This document shows positions 27,606 through 35,722 of a stretch of DNA of 64,000 nt, one piece after another. Every line of letters starts with the position of its first letter. Position 1 is the first letter of the stretch. Source of the stretch: Actinoplanes sandaracinus (GTDB taxonomy: Bacteria > Actinomycetota > Actinomycetes > Mycobacteriales > Micromonosporaceae); contig NZ_JASCTH010000015.1 of NCBI RefSeq assembly GCF_030009775.1, positions 116,187 to 180,186 of the forward strand. The letters are read 5' to 3'. The notes under the pieces are model-generated. The model worked only from the letters and a program-made list of their open reading frames with translations, did not search any database and was not told the origin of the DNA. The translations under genes were made by a program, and so were the position numbers.

Positions 27606-28196
27606 CTACGTGGTGCTGACCACCCCGGACCGCGCGATCGTCTCGGTGTAGATGCCGTCCAGGCTGGGGTTCGACCGGGTCATCACCACGTCGACCGAGA
27701 AGACGTACGGCGTCTGCGGGTCCAGTCCGGTGACGGTGGCGCTGACGTCACCGCACTTGTCGGGGGCGCTGCGGGTCCAGCCGATCTCCTTCTGCGCCCC
27801 GACGACGAGGTCCTGGCTGATCGCGGTGACCCGGTAGTCGACGATGTTGTCGCCGCCCGGGTGGTACCAGGTCACCACCGCGCTGGTGCTGCCCGGCTCC
27901 ACCGCCAGCCCGTTGATGGCCGTGATGCGCTGCATCGGCGTGCAGGTGGTGGCGGGCATGCCCGTCGGGGAGGAGCCGGTGGGCAGCGGCGGCAACGTGG
28001 TCTCCGGAGTCGGTGACGCCGTGCCGAACGTGGTCGTCGGCGAGGGGGTGGCCGCCCCCTCGTCGACCACGATCCAGCTCCGGCCCGCGTCGACCGTCTC
28101 CTCCCGGACCGAGCCGGACGAGGAGGAACAGCCTGCCAGCAGCAGCGGCAGCACGACGGCGGACAGGGCCACGGCGGACTTCCGATATCCCAGCAC
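27606..28196 (-). CDS. lipoprotein with fibronectin III-like domain
   Basis: A 196-residue exported lipoprotein. The N-terminus MLGYRKSAVALSAVVLPLLLAGCSS has a clear LAGC lipobox. A Thr/Pro-rich linker follows, and then an FN3-like fold from about residue 95 (GLAVEPGSTSAVVTWYHPGGDNIVDYRVTAIS, TVTGLDPQTPYVFSVDVV). The start is the GTG at 28196; the open frame runs further into the next gene, but the signal peptide fixes the start. Function unknown; FN3 lipoproteins usually bind surface ligands. It follows the EcsC gene by 31 bases. Confidence 0.82.
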   Translation of the reverse strand: MLGYRKSAVALSAVVLPLLLAGCSSSSGSVREETVDAGRSWIVVDEGAATPSPTTTFGTASPTPETTLPPLPTGSSPTGMPATTCTPMQRITAINGLAVEPGSTSAVVTWYHPGGDNIVDYRVTAISQDLVVGAQKEIGWTRSAPDKCGDVSATVTGLDPQTPYVFSVDVVMTRSNPSLDGIYTETIARSGVVSTT

Positions 28197-28227
28197 GACT
28201 GGTGGTTCGGGTCGCCGGAGCAGATCC

Positions 28228-28890
28228 TTAGGCGTTCCGGTAGTGCTCCTGGGCACGCTGGGCCAGGTCCTTGGTGGCCGCCGAATTGACCCAGGTGCCG
28301 AGGATCACGCCGGCGCCCGGGATCATCTTGGCGAACAGGCGCTTCGCGGCCCGCACGCCCGCCATCTGCGCCAGCTTCACACCGAGCCGGAACAGCACGC
28401 TCGCGAGCGGCCGCCCGGAGTCGCCGGTGAAGATCCGGGAGGCCCGTTCCCGGCCGGCGGCGACTCCGAGAGCCGTCCGGGCGGTCTCGGCGAGCCGGTG
28501 CACCCGCTGGAGCACCAGGATCTCGGTGGCGCGGTCGGGGTCGACCGGGTCGGCTCCGTGCGCGGCCGCGATGTGCAGCACCATGCGGGCCTGGGTCCAG
28601 GCGAGGACCCCGACGTCGAGAACCGCGCCGGGCAGGCCCGCCGCGCCGGAGACCGCGCCGGAGACCCGGGCCATGTTGGTGAAGCGTTTGACGGCGAGCG
28701 CGGCCAGTTCGTCGGGGCCGCTCTCAGGGCGTTCCTCGCTCATCCGGGCACGCCAGGCGGCGGCTTCCGGCCCGAGGCGGCGGACCGCTTCGAGAGCGAG
28801 GTGCTCAGGGGCGTACTGCGGGTCGGCTTTCATCCGGGCCCACAGCGTGCCGGGAGGGGCGGGGGTCTCTGTTTCCTGCTGTTGATTCAA
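28228..28890 (-). CDS. EcsC family protein
   Basis: EcsC-domain protein, 220 residues, defined by the Gly/Ala-rich amphipathic core SGAAGLPGAVLDVGVLAWTQARMVLHIAAAHG and the C-terminal KRLFAKMIPGAGVILGTWVNS. The molecular role of the family is not established; EcsC sits with the Ecs transporter in Bacillus. The start is a TTG at 28890 preceded by GGAGTGATC. The following lipoprotein gene may be co-transcribed. It is divergent from the PAC2 gene. Confidence 0.88.
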   Translation of the reverse strand: MNQQQETETPAPPGTLWARMKADPQYAPEHLALEAVRRLGPEAAAWRARMSEERPESGPDELAALAVKRFTNMARVSGAVSGAAGLPGAVLDVGVLAWTQARMVLHIAAAHGADPVDPDRATEILVLQRVHRLAETARTALGVAAGRERASRIFTGDSGRPLASVLFRLGVKLAQMAGVRAAKRLFAKMIPGAGVILGTWVNSAATKDLAQRAQEHYRNA

Positions 28891-29116
28891 AGATCACTCC
28901 GAGGAGGCGAGGAAGTGGATCCGCTTTCATTGTGGCGGGTGGGCGCACGTCCACGAGCAGTACGGCGTGTCCACCGTCACAGCACGGATTCCCGGCGACC
29001 CCGTAACCAGTCCCCGGTGCGCGATTATGGAAACGTGCCGGAATAAAGCCGCCGGCCGGCTGTTGGCACGGACAAGCCCGCGTCAGCGGGTGAGGCTCTT
29101 CGAGGAGGTTCACAGC

Positions 29117-30022
29117 GTGCTCGACCCACACGGGCTCTATGAGGTGACCGGTGACCTGCCGGCTCTGGACGGCCCGGTGCTCATCCAGGCGCTGACCGGT
29201 TTCGTCGACGCGGGGACAGCGATCCAGTTGGCCCGCGAGCATCTGCTGGAGCACCTGGAGAGCGAGGTCGTCGCCAGGTTCGACCTGGACCAGCTCCTCG
29301 ACTACCGCTCCCGCCGTCCTCCGATGATCTTCGAGGCCGACCACTTCGAGAGCTACGAGGAGCCGAGCCTCGCCCTGCACCTGGTGAAAGACCAGCTCGG
29401 CAGCCCGTTCCTGCTGCTCGCCGGCCCCGAACCGGACCTGCAGTGGGAGCGTTTCATCGCCGCGGTGACCGCCCTGATCGACCAGCTCGGCGTCAGCGTC
29501 ACCGTCGGCCTCAACGCGATCCCGATGGCCGTGCCGCACACCCGCCCGGTCGGCGTCACCGCGCACGCCACCGAGAAACGGCTGCTCGGCGAGCACGAGT
29601 CGTGGCTCCAGCGGGTTCAGGTGCCGGCCAGCGTCGGCAATCTCCTGGAGTTCCGGCTCGGCCGGTCCGGGCACGACGCCCTCGGCTATGCCGCGCACGT
29701 CCCGCACTACCTGGCCCAGACCGGTTACCCGGCCGCGGCCGAGGTTCTGCTCGACTCGGTGTCCGCGAGCACCGGCCTGGCGCTGCCCACCGGCGGGCTG
29801 CGCGAGTCGGCGAAACTGGTCCGCGACGAGGTGGACAAGCAGGTCTCCGACGACGAGCAGGCCTCCCGCCTGGTCACCTCCCTGGAGGCTCAGTACGACG
29901 CTTTCGTGCGCGGCCGCCAGGGCAACCTGCTCGCCGGCACGGACTCGCCACTGCCCACCGCCGAGGAGCTCGGCGCCGAGCTGGAGCGTTTCCTGGCCGA
30001 GCAGGGCCGCGACGACAACTGA
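29117..30022 (+). CDS. PAC2 family protein (proteasome assembly chaperone-like)
   Basis: A 301-residue PAC2-fold protein, widespread in actinobacteria. Recognisable segments: GPVLIQALTGFVDAGTAIQLAREHLLEHL, FLLLAGPEPDLQWERFIAAV and VGLNAIPMAVPHTRPVGVTAHAT, with the charged C-terminal helix seen in actinobacterial members. The start is the GTG at 29117 because GAGGAGG lies eight bases upstream; the open frame extends 50 codons further but without conserved content. Its role is unproven; the archaeal/eukaryotic homologues assemble proteasomes. No proteasome genes are in the window. Confidence 0.88.
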   Translation: MLDPHGLYEVTGDLPALDGPVLIQALTGFVDAGTAIQLAREHLLEHLESEVVARFDLDQLLDYRSRRPPMIFEADHFESYEEPSLALHLVKDQLGSPFLLLAGPEPDLQWERFIAAVTALIDQLGVSVTVGLNAIPMAVPHTRPVGVTAHATEKRLLGEHESWLQRVQVPASVGNLLEFRLGRSGHDALGYAAHVPHYLAQTGYPAAAEVLLDSVSASTGLALPTGGLRESAKLVRDEVDKQVSDDEQASRLVTSLEAQYDAFVRGRQGNLLAGTDSPLPTAEELGAELERFLAEQGRDDN

Positions 30023-30043
30023 CCCCGCCGCGAGGCGCCGCCC

Positions 30044-30787
30044 TCATCGCTTGAGCAGCCACGCGAGCATGCCGGGAAGCTGCCGCTCCCAGTACTCCCA
30101 GGTGTGCTCGCCCGGCTCGAACGCGGCGTCGAGATCGATGCGCGCGGTCGTGCAGGCGGCCACGAAACGGCGGTTCTGCGCCACCAGGTGATCGTCGGCG
30201 CCGCAGCGCAGCATCAGCCGCGGCAGCGCCGCCGGGTCCGCGACGCGGACCAGGTGCATCAGGTCCTCGTCACCGCCGGCGACGATCCGGTCGGCGAAGA
30301 CCCGGGCCACCAGGGCGCGGATGTGCGGCCTTCGATCATGTTCATAGATGTACGCCAGATCGAGCGCCCCGGACAACGTCGCGGCGGCGGCGAACCGCTC
30401 CGGCTCCCGCAGCGCCCACTTGATCGCCCCGTAGCCACCCATCGACAGCCCGGCGACGAAGGTGTCCTCCCGATGCGGCGAGACCCGGAAGAACTGGGCG
30501 ACCCGCTCCGGGAGTTCCGCCGACAGGAAGTCCCAGAACCGCATCCCGTACGCCTCGTTGGCGTAGAAACTGCGGTCCGCGGACGGCATGACCACCGCGA
30601 GTCCGAGCTCTTCCGCGTAACGCTCCACGGAGCTGAACCTGGTCCACGCGGTGTGGTCGTCGGTCAGCCCGTGCAGCAGGTAGAGCACCGGCGGCGGGTC
30701 GGCGGCGTCTCCGCCGGGCAGGATCACCGTCATCGAGGTGCCCATCTCGAGCGCCTCGGAGTAGAAGTCACACCGGATCAGTGCCAT
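30044..30787 (-). CDS. alpha/beta hydrolase, esterase D / S-formylglutathione hydrolase-like
   Basis: Serine esterase of the PF00756 family, 247 residues. The oxyanion region is LYLLHGLTDDHTAW, the nucleophile Ser is in GLSMGGYGAIKWA, the acid Asp in LMLRCGADDHLV, and the His in FEPGEHTWEYWERQL. No signal peptide, so it is probably cytosolic, in contrast to mycolyltransferases of the same family. The ATG at 30787 is used; one in-frame ATG two codons upstream is possible. The substrate is not evident. Confidence 0.92.
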   Translation of the reverse strand: MALIRCDFYSEALEMGTSMTVILPGGDAADPPPVLYLLHGLTDDHTAWTRFSSVERYAEELGLAVVMPSADRSFYANEAYGMRFWDFLSAELPERVAQFFRVSPHREDTFVAGLSMGGYGAIKWALREPERFAAAATLSGALDLAYIYEHDRRPHIRALVARVFADRIVAGGDEDLMHLVRVADPAALPRLMLRCGADDHLVAQNRRFVAACTTARIDLDAAFEPGEHTWEYWERQLPGMLAWLLKR

Positions 30788-30956
30788 CGCCACATCATCC
30801 GCTCAATCGAGATCCACGGCCCGCCGTGCGCCCGTTTCACCGCCGTGTCCCTTCACCGGCGTGCGTCCCCTCATCGGTGCGCGTCCACGCCGGGCCGTCC
30901 CGGTACAGCCTCCGCCGGACCTCGCGGACGGGCGGCCGCGGCCTCACCCGCGCCGG

Positions 30957-31340
30957 TCACCAGCGCTCCACGAGGTGCTCGCGGCCCGCGGGTGGCTCGT
31001 ACGCCTCCGGCCAGTAGTCGGTGATCCGGGCGATCCGGCCCTGATCGCCCACCTCCAGCCAGACGCACGCGTCCTGTCCGTCGTCACCGACCCGCACGTC
31101 CAGCCGGAGGGCGGCGTGACGGCCGTCGGCGACCACCCGGCGCACCCGCAGATGCCAGTCACCCGGGTATTCCACATTGAACCGGACGTACGTGTCCCGG
31201 CCCCGGATCCGCTCCCGGGTCTGCGGCATCTCATAGACCACGTCCTCGGCGAGCAGCGTGGCGAGCCGGTCCCAGTCGCGCTCTTCCAAAGCGTCGACGT
31301 ACGCCGTAGCGATCCGTCTCGTCTCAGCGGTGTCGTCCAC
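30957..31340 (-). CDS. SnoaL/NTF2-like protein
   Basis: A 127-residue NTF2-fold protein: AYVDALEERDWDRLATLLAEDVVYEMPQTRERIRGRD at the N-terminus and a C-terminal GRIARITDYWPEAYEPP. The fold serves enzymes and binding proteins alike, so no reaction is assigned. The GTG at 31340 is preceded by TAGCGT and six bases, a leaderless arrangement. The esterase gene follows 169 bases downstream on the same strand. Confidence 0.85.
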   Translation of the reverse strand: MDDTAETRRIATAYVDALEERDWDRLATLLAEDVVYEMPQTRERIRGRDTYVRFNVEYPGDWHLRVRRVVADGRHAALRLDVRVGDDGQDACVWLEVGDQGRIARITDYWPEAYEPPAGREHLVERW

Positions 31341-31346
31341 GTCGCG

Positions 31347-31352
31347 ACGCTA
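31347..31352 (-). promoter_or_regulatory. -10 hexamer for leaderless SnoaL-like gene
   Basis: TAGCGT on the minus strand, six bases before GTG 31340. Confidence 0.45.
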
Positions 31353-31504
31353 CCCGCCGGCGTCGACAGCCGCGGCCCCGCCGATTCAGTGCCGGGACAC
31401 ATGGCGGGCGCCGTACAGCGACGGGCGGGCCGGCCCGATCGGGACCAGCACTCCACACGCCGGACAGCCGGTCGAACCGGACAGCAGGAGGGGCGTCCGT
31501 CGCG

Positions 31505-31533
31505 TTGGGAATGTCGTACCCGTCGATTAGAAT
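31505..31533 (+). promoter_or_regulatory. sigma70-type promoter
   Basis: TTGGGA (31505-31510), 17-base spacer, TAGAAT (31528-31533). It drives the hypothetical gene at 31622 with an untranslated leader of about 80 bases. Confidence 0.6.
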
Positions 31534-31621
31534 GTATGTACGAAAGAGGGGACCTGAGCTGCGGATCTTCGCCAGGATTTCGGTCCTGTGCGCCTTTCGC
31601 AGCATGAGTGAGGAGACGACG

Positions 31622-32305
31622 TTGACCACGATCTCGACCACCACCCCCGTGCCCGTGATCCCTCCGTATGCGACGATGCTCGGCTTCACCCGCTATGTCT
31701 CCCGCACCGGCCCCGCCAAGGCCACCTTCGTCGGCGGGCTGCGCCGCCAGCGGGAGCGGCGAAGCGGTTTCAACCCGCACGGCCAGTTGGTGAAGGCACT
31801 GAAGGCGGACATCGCTTTCCGCACCGGCGGCAGCTACCTCGGCGGCGTGGTCGATGTGGTGAAAGACCGCTGGAAGCCGCTGTACGGAGCGTTGCGCGCC
31901 GGCGCCCGCACCTATCTGGCCTCGCTCGGCGACCCCGAGAAGGTCAACCTCGCGCAGACCCGCGACGCCATCGCCACGGTCGGCCCACTGGCCGTGAAGA
32001 TCAACCCACACTTCGGCCTACGCTACGAGGACGGCCGCCGCGAAGCCGTCCGCCTGCACTTCGACGAGGAGCCGCCGAGCCCGGAGTCGGCGACCGCGAT
32101 GCTCCACCTGATGGCCCGCCACATGGACCAGATCCTGCCCAACGCCGAGCCGGTCCTGGTCGACCTGCGCCGCGGTGTCACTCATCGCATCGACCCGGCG
32201 GCGCGGCCGGGTGACGTCGAGAGCTGGCTCGCCGGCGAGGCCGCCGCCTTCACCGCCATGTGGGCGGCCACCGCGACCACGACCTCCACCGCTACGGCCG
32301 CCTGA
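31622..32305 (+). CDS. hypothetical protein
   Basis: Unrecognised soluble protein of 227 residues. Visible features: a basic N-terminal third (RYVSRTGPAKATFVGGLRRQRERRSGF), a central KALKADIAFRTGGSYLGGVVDVVKDRWKPLYGALRAG, an acidic DEEPPSPESATAMLHLMARHM, and an Ala/Thr-rich tail. No signal peptide or clear membrane helix. I prefer TTG 31622 because GAGGAG lies six bases upstream; ATG 31604 (six codons earlier) has no ribosome site. A good promoter sits at 31505-31533 and a 12-bp hairpin at 32338-32373 ends the unit, so it is likely monocistronic. Confidence 0.7.
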   Translation: MTTISTTTPVPVIPPYATMLGFTRYVSRTGPAKATFVGGLRRQRERRSGFNPHGQLVKALKADIAFRTGGSYLGGVVDVVKDRWKPLYGALRAGARTYLASLGDPEKVNLAQTRDAIATVGPLAVKINPHFGLRYEDGRREAVRLHFDEEPPSPESATAMLHLMARHMDQILPNAEPVLVDLRRGVTHRIDPAARPGDVESWLAGEAAAFTAMWAATATTTSTATAA

Positions 32306-32337
32306 CCTTCCTCACATCCGACCTTCCCCGGCACCAC

Positions 32338-32373
32338 GGCCGGGCACGCCAACCCACCCCAGCGTGCCCGGCC
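32338..32373 (+). terminator. 12-bp stem-loop terminator
   Basis: GGCCGGGCACGC (32338-32349) pairs perfectly with GCGTGCCCGGCC (32362-32373), 33 bases after the stop at 32305. No U-tract, as is common in high-GC actinobacteria. Confidence 0.7.
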
Positions 32374-32530
32374 ACCTGCCGCCGCCCCGCCACCTGCCGC
32401 TGACCCGCCACGTGACACCACCGCCTGCGGCTTGGCGCCTTCCGAATCGGTCGCGCTGGGGTGGGCGGCGGCGGGGCTGTTGACGTTGTGACTCGTGTCG
32501 CGGCTGGGATCGGCGGGTTCGAGGAGCCGC

Positions 32531-32536
32531 TAAGCT
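32531..32536 (+). promoter_or_regulatory. -10 hexamer for the leader peptide transcript
   Basis: TAAGCT, then GCCTGGC (7 bases), then GTG 32544; a leaderless start for the leader peptide. Confidence 0.55.
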
Positions 32537-32543
32537 GCCTGGC

Positions 32544-32585
32544 GTGAGTCCGTTCCCCGGCGTTCTACCGCCCCCGCGCTCCTGA
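32544..32585 (+). CDS. 13-residue PPP leader peptide upstream of DMT exporter
   Basis: The frame reads MSPFPGVLPPPRS and stops. The GTG start is seven bases after TAAGCT, so it is probably translated from a leaderless mRNA. Three consecutive prolines before Arg-Ser-stop form a known type of ribosome-slowing context. Codons 12-13 (CGC TCC) are part of RNA arm 1 of the downstream switch, so a paused ribosome would change which hairpins form. This small size and the codon/arm overlap are the basis for calling it a regulatory leader rather than a functional protein. Confidence 0.65.
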   Translation: MSPFPGVLPPPRS

Positions 32586-32682
32586 CCGGAGCGCCGCCTC
32601 GCCGATCGAGCCCTGCTTGATCGGCGGTTTCGCCTTGCGCTCCGTCGCCGCTCGTTGACGACTCACTTCCTTTCGGAGCGCA
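32576..32682 (+). promoter_or_regulatory. four-arm attenuator controlling the DMT exporter start
   Basis: Arm 1 GCGCTCC (32576-32582) pairs with arm 2 GGAGCGC (32588-32594). A 12-bp hairpin with a 3-base loop spans 32600-32626 (CGCCGATCGAGC arm), followed by GTTT. Arm 3 TGCGCTCCG (32636-32644) pairs with arm 4 CGGAGCGCA (32674-32682), which contains the exporter's GGAG ribosome site one base before GTG 32684. Arms 2 and 3 are also complementary. 1:2 plus 3:4 hides the ribosome site; 2:3 frees it. Confidence 0.7.
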
Positions 32683-32683
32683 C

Positions 32684-33865
32684 GTGTTCACATCGTTCTT
32701 CTCGTCTGCCTTCTCCTCCGCCGCGACCGGTGCCCGGCTGAGTCTTCTTCAGGTGTCCGCCGCCGGAATCCTGTGGGGCACCACCGGCGTCATCGTTCAG
32801 GTCGTCGCCGAGCGCACCGGGCTCGGCGCCCTGGCCATCGGGTTCTACCGGCTGGCCGTTGCCGCGGTGGTTCTGCTGCTCATCGGCCTTCCGGCCCGGC
32901 GCCGGATCTGGGCGGCGTTCCGTGCCGCACCCGTCGCGGTGACCACGGCGGGCGTCGGGCTCGCCGTCTACCAGGCGCTCTACTTCGTGGCCGTCCGGCT
33001 GGGCGGAGTCAGTATCGCGACCGTAGTCAGCCTGGGCATCGCGCCGGTGTTGCTGAGCGCCTGGGAGACCTTCCGCACCCGGCAGCGGCCGGGAACCGCC
33101 ACCCTCGCGGCTTCGGCCGCGGCGATCGCCGGGCTGATCCTGATCGCCGGGGCGACCGTCGAACCCGGCGCGACCACCGCCGCCGGTCTCGGGCTCCTCG
33201 CCGCCATCGGGTCGGGCATCGTCTACGCCGCGTCTACCGGGATCAGCCGGCACACCGCCCAGGGGGTGGAGCCGCTCACCCTCACCACCCTGTCGTGCGT
33301 CATCGGCGCGATCACGCTGCTGCCTCTGGCGGCCGCCGAGGGCCTGGCCTTCACCCCGGAGGCGGCTCCGGTGGCGCTGCTGATCTACGCGGGCGCGGTC
33401 ACCACCGCTCTGGCGTACGCGCTGTTCTACACCGGGCTCCGCCGCATCTCCGGCAGCGTCGCCGTGGTGGTCACCCTGCTCGAACCCCTCACCGCGGCGC
33501 TGCTCGCGGTGCTGCTGATCGACGAGCCGCTCGGTCTGACCACCGTCGTCGGCGGTGGGCTGCTGCTGGGTGCGGTCGCAGCCCTGTACCTGGGCGCCGG
33601 CGACACCGCCAGGGACACAGCGCCGCTTCCCATCACTACTCCAGTCCGCCCGGCCAACCCGGCGGACGCCACCCATCCGGCGGAGGCCACCCACCCGGCG
33701 GAGGCCGCCGACGCGGCGCGCAACCAAACGTCCGCGGCAACGGCTCACCCGGCGGGCATCGGTGACCGGGCCGCCGGGCGGGAGCCCATCGACAAGGTCG
33801 GCGCGAAACCATCGGCGTCCACTGGCCAAGGCGCTCCTGCCGGGAGTGCCCCGACAACGGTGTAG
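32684..33865 (+). CDS. EamA/DMT-family exporter with long hydrophilic tail
   Basis: Drug/metabolite transporter with ten predicted helices in two EamA repeats: AAGILWGTTGVIVQVVAERTG...IGFYRLAVAA and LFYTGLRRISGSVAVVVTLLEPLTAALLAVLLIDEPL. 393 residues against about 300 for the family; the excess is a C-terminal cytoplasmic tail (from about residue 305) with small ATHPAE repeats and low complexity. The GTG at 32684 has GGAG five bases upstream, inside the attenuator stem. The regulation suggests induction by something that stalls ribosomes or limits an amino acid. Substrate unknown. Confidence 0.92.
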   Translation: MFTSFFSSAFSSAATGARLSLLQVSAAGILWGTTGVIVQVVAERTGLGALAIGFYRLAVAAVVLLLIGLPARRRIWAAFRAAPVAVTTAGVGLAVYQALYFVAVRLGGVSIATVVSLGIAPVLLSAWETFRTRQRPGTATLAASAAAIAGLILIAGATVEPGATTAAGLGLLAAIGSGIVYAASTGISRHTAQGVEPLTLTTLSCVIGAITLLPLAAAEGLAFTPEAAPVALLIYAGAVTTALAYALFYTGLRRISGSVAVVVTLLEPLTAALLAVLLIDEPLGLTTVVGGGLLLGAVAALYLGAGDTARDTAPLPITTPVRPANPADATHPAEATHPAEAADAARNQTSAATAHPAGIGDRAAGREPIDKVGAKPSASTGQGAPAGSAPTTV

Positions 33866-33892
33866 CGCGGCAGCTACCTCGCCCGTGGCCTA

Positions 33893-33987
33893 CCCTCGCG
33901 AGTTGATCTGCTGGCCGTTCGAAAGCGCTGTCTCGCGTCCGTTTTGTCCGCGCATTCTCACGGCTAGCAGATCCATAACGGCGAGGG
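33893..33987 (+). repeat. palindromic dispersed repeat, copy A
   Basis: Imperfect palindrome bounded by CCCTCGC and GCGAGGG, with inner arms GATCTGCTGGCCGT and ACGGCTAGCAGATC. Its block 33902-33941 matches copy B (39834-39873, opposite strand) at 37 of 40 bases. It starts 28 bases after the DMT exporter stop. The following 33988-34199 shows no gene. Confidence 0.85.
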
Positions 33988-34199
33988 CAGCGGCGATCAT
34001 GGGACGTTCCCGGACCAGAGGCGGGTTGGCCTGTCCTTCGGCTGATCATGATGGCCGACTCAGAGTCGGTCATCACCGCAGCTCAGGACAGTCGGCCGTG
34101 ATCGGCTTCGGCCGACGTCCGCCCATGGGCTGACACTCGCAGCAGGGGTGGAACGCGTTGCCGGCGCCCGCGTGACCGTCCCGGCGCAGTGTGTCGGTA

Positions 34200-34300
34200 G
34201 GCCGTTCAAGCCGCACCTGCCACCGAACCAGGCCGGCAGTTGAAGCCGGGTCGGCGGCCGCAACCGGGTCAGCCGCCGAAATCTGGCCAGCCGCTCAAAC
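34200..34300 (+). repeat. 18-bp tandem array, left part
   Basis: Units GGCCGTTCAAGCCGCACC, TGCCACCGAACCAGGCC, GGCAGTTGAAGCCGGGTC, GGCGGCCGCAACCGGGTC and AGCCGCCGAAATCTGGCC, then AGCCGCTCAAAC cut by the transposon at 34300. It continues at 38312. Confidence 0.8.
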
Positions 34301-34348
34301 TGTCAATGTCCGAAGTCATGTGCACGGATGCCCGTAGTCCTCTGCACG
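34301..34348 (+). repeat. left transposon end with two binding-type motifs
   Basis: Terminal TGTCAATGTCCG, then GTCATGTGCACGG (34315-34327) and GTCCTCTGCACG (34337-34348), resembling the iterated transposase-binding sites of tni/Tn7 ends. Confidence 0.7.
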
Positions 34349-34423
34349 CGTGGGTGGGAGTGGGGCGAGATCGCCAGTGTTTGTACTGCGAGATCCCGCC
34401 CCAGCGCATTGCGCGGGGCCGTT

Positions 34424-34429
34424 TAGGCT
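34424..34429 (+). promoter_or_regulatory. -10 hexamer for leaderless kinase mRNA
   Basis: TAGGCT, six bases, GTG 34436. It lies only about 120 bases inside the left transposon end, so the cargo brings its own promoter. Confidence 0.55.
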
Positions 34430-34435
34430 TGCGCC

Positions 34436-35722
34436 GTGGTGAGCCTGCGGAACGGGACGTCGCCCGAGCAGGTGTACACCTGGGCCCGGGAGCATCCGTG
34501 GCTGGCGGACGCGCTGCTCGCGGCGGTCCTCTCGGCACTCCTGCTGCCGACGTCGGTGATGATGATCGCGCCGTCGGTCCCGCCCGGGTGGTGGGTGATG
34601 CTGTGCGCCAGCCTGCTGGCGGTGCACGCCGCGCTGTTCGTGCGCCGGGTCCGTCCGGTCGTCTCGTTCACCGTGGTCAGCGCCGCGCTGGCGGTTCAGA
34701 CGCTGGCGCCGCTGTCCGCGTACCGGTACGACTCGGCATTTCTGGCCTCGGCCGCCGCGTTCCCGGTCGTGCTGTACTCGCTCTGCGCCTACGGTCCGCC
34801 CTGGTGCCGCGGGCTTGGGGTGGCCGTGGGTGTTACCGGGTCGGTTCTGCTGATGGTGCGGGCGGTCCGGGTCTTCCCGTCCGACACGGCCACGACGCCG
34901 GGCGGCCCGGCGGCCTGGGCGTTCCTGCTGGGGGTGCTCCTGGTGGTGGTGCTCGCCTCGTGGGGCCTGGCCCGGCTGCGACAGGTCCGGCTCGCGTACT
35001 TCGACCTGCTGGAGGAGCGGGCGCGGCGGGCCGAGGCGGACCGGGAGGGGCGGGCCCGGGTCACCGTCATCCAGGAGCGCGCACGCATCGCCCGGGAGAT
35101 GCACGACATCGTGGCCCACTCACTGGCCGTGATCGTGACCCAGGCCCAGGGCGGGGAGCTGGTCGCGGCGAAGTCGCCGGAGCGCGCGGCCATCGCACTG
35201 GGCACGATCGCCACGACCGGCCGGCTCGCACTGGCCGACATGCGGCGGCTGCTAGGCGTGCTGCGGGCCGAGGGCCCAGGGTCGACCGGCTCGGGGCCGC
35301 AGCCCACCCTCGCCGACCTGCCGCAGTTGCTGGACCAGGTCCGGGCCGCGGGCCTGACCGTGCGCCGCACCGACGACGGGACACCGAGACCGGTCGGGTC
35401 GGCCACCGAGCTGACGGCGTACCGGCTGGTGCAGGAGAGCCTGACGAATACGCTGCGCCACGCCGGGTCCAGCGCCTGCGCCGACCTGCGCCTGACCTGG
35501 AGTGCCCACGAGCTGATCGTGACCGTCGGTGACGACGGGCGCGGCGCGACGACACCCGGCAACACTGCCGGGCATGGGCTGATCGGCATGCGGGAACGGG
35601 TCGCGGTTCTCGACGGCAAGCTCACCGCCGGCCCGAAGCCCGGCGGCGGCTTCGAGGTACGCGCGGTGTTACCCACGGCGTATATCGCGGCCGCCGACGG
35701 GGCGAACGGGCAGCAGCGATGA
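34436..35722 (+). CDS. NarL-type sensor histidine kinase (HisKA_3)
   Basis: Membrane histidine kinase, 428 residues. About five or six N-terminal helices (residues 25-180) with short loops and no large sensor domain, so it may sense membrane or small-molecule signals. The dimerisation/phospho-acceptor helix is ARIAREMHDIVAHSLAVIV, with the acceptor His near residue 222. The HATPase has ELTAYRLVQESLTNTLRHAG (N box) and VGDDGRG (G1). Its stop overlaps the response regulator start as ATGA. Cargo of the Tn402-like element; a leaderless start at GTG 34436 is supported by TAGGCT. Confidence 0.95.
   Translation: MVSLRNGTSPEQVYTWAREHPWLADALLAAVLSALLLPTSVMMIAPSVPPGWWVMLCASLLAVHAALFVRRVRPVVSFTVVSAALAVQTLAPLSAYRYDSAFLASAAAFPVVLYSLCAYGPPWCRGLGVAVGVTGSVLLMVRAVRVFPSDTATTPGGPAAWAFLLGVLLVVVLASWGLARLRQVRLAYFDLLEERARRAEADREGRARVTVIQERARIAREMHDIVAHSLAVIVTQAQGGELVAAKSPERAAIALGTIATTGRLALADMRRLLGVLRAEGPGSTGSGPQPTLADLPQLLDQVRAAGLTVRRTDDGTPRPVGSATELTAYRLVQESLTNTLRHAGSSACADLRLTWSAHELIVTVGDDGRGATTPGNTAGHGLIGMRERVAVLDGKLTAGPKPGGGFEVRAVLPTAYIAAADGANGQQR

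Noticed and set aside
32600-32626. Metabolite riboswitch upstream of the DMT exporter
   Set aside because: No known aptamer core is recognisable; the leader peptide and pairing arms explain the structure better.
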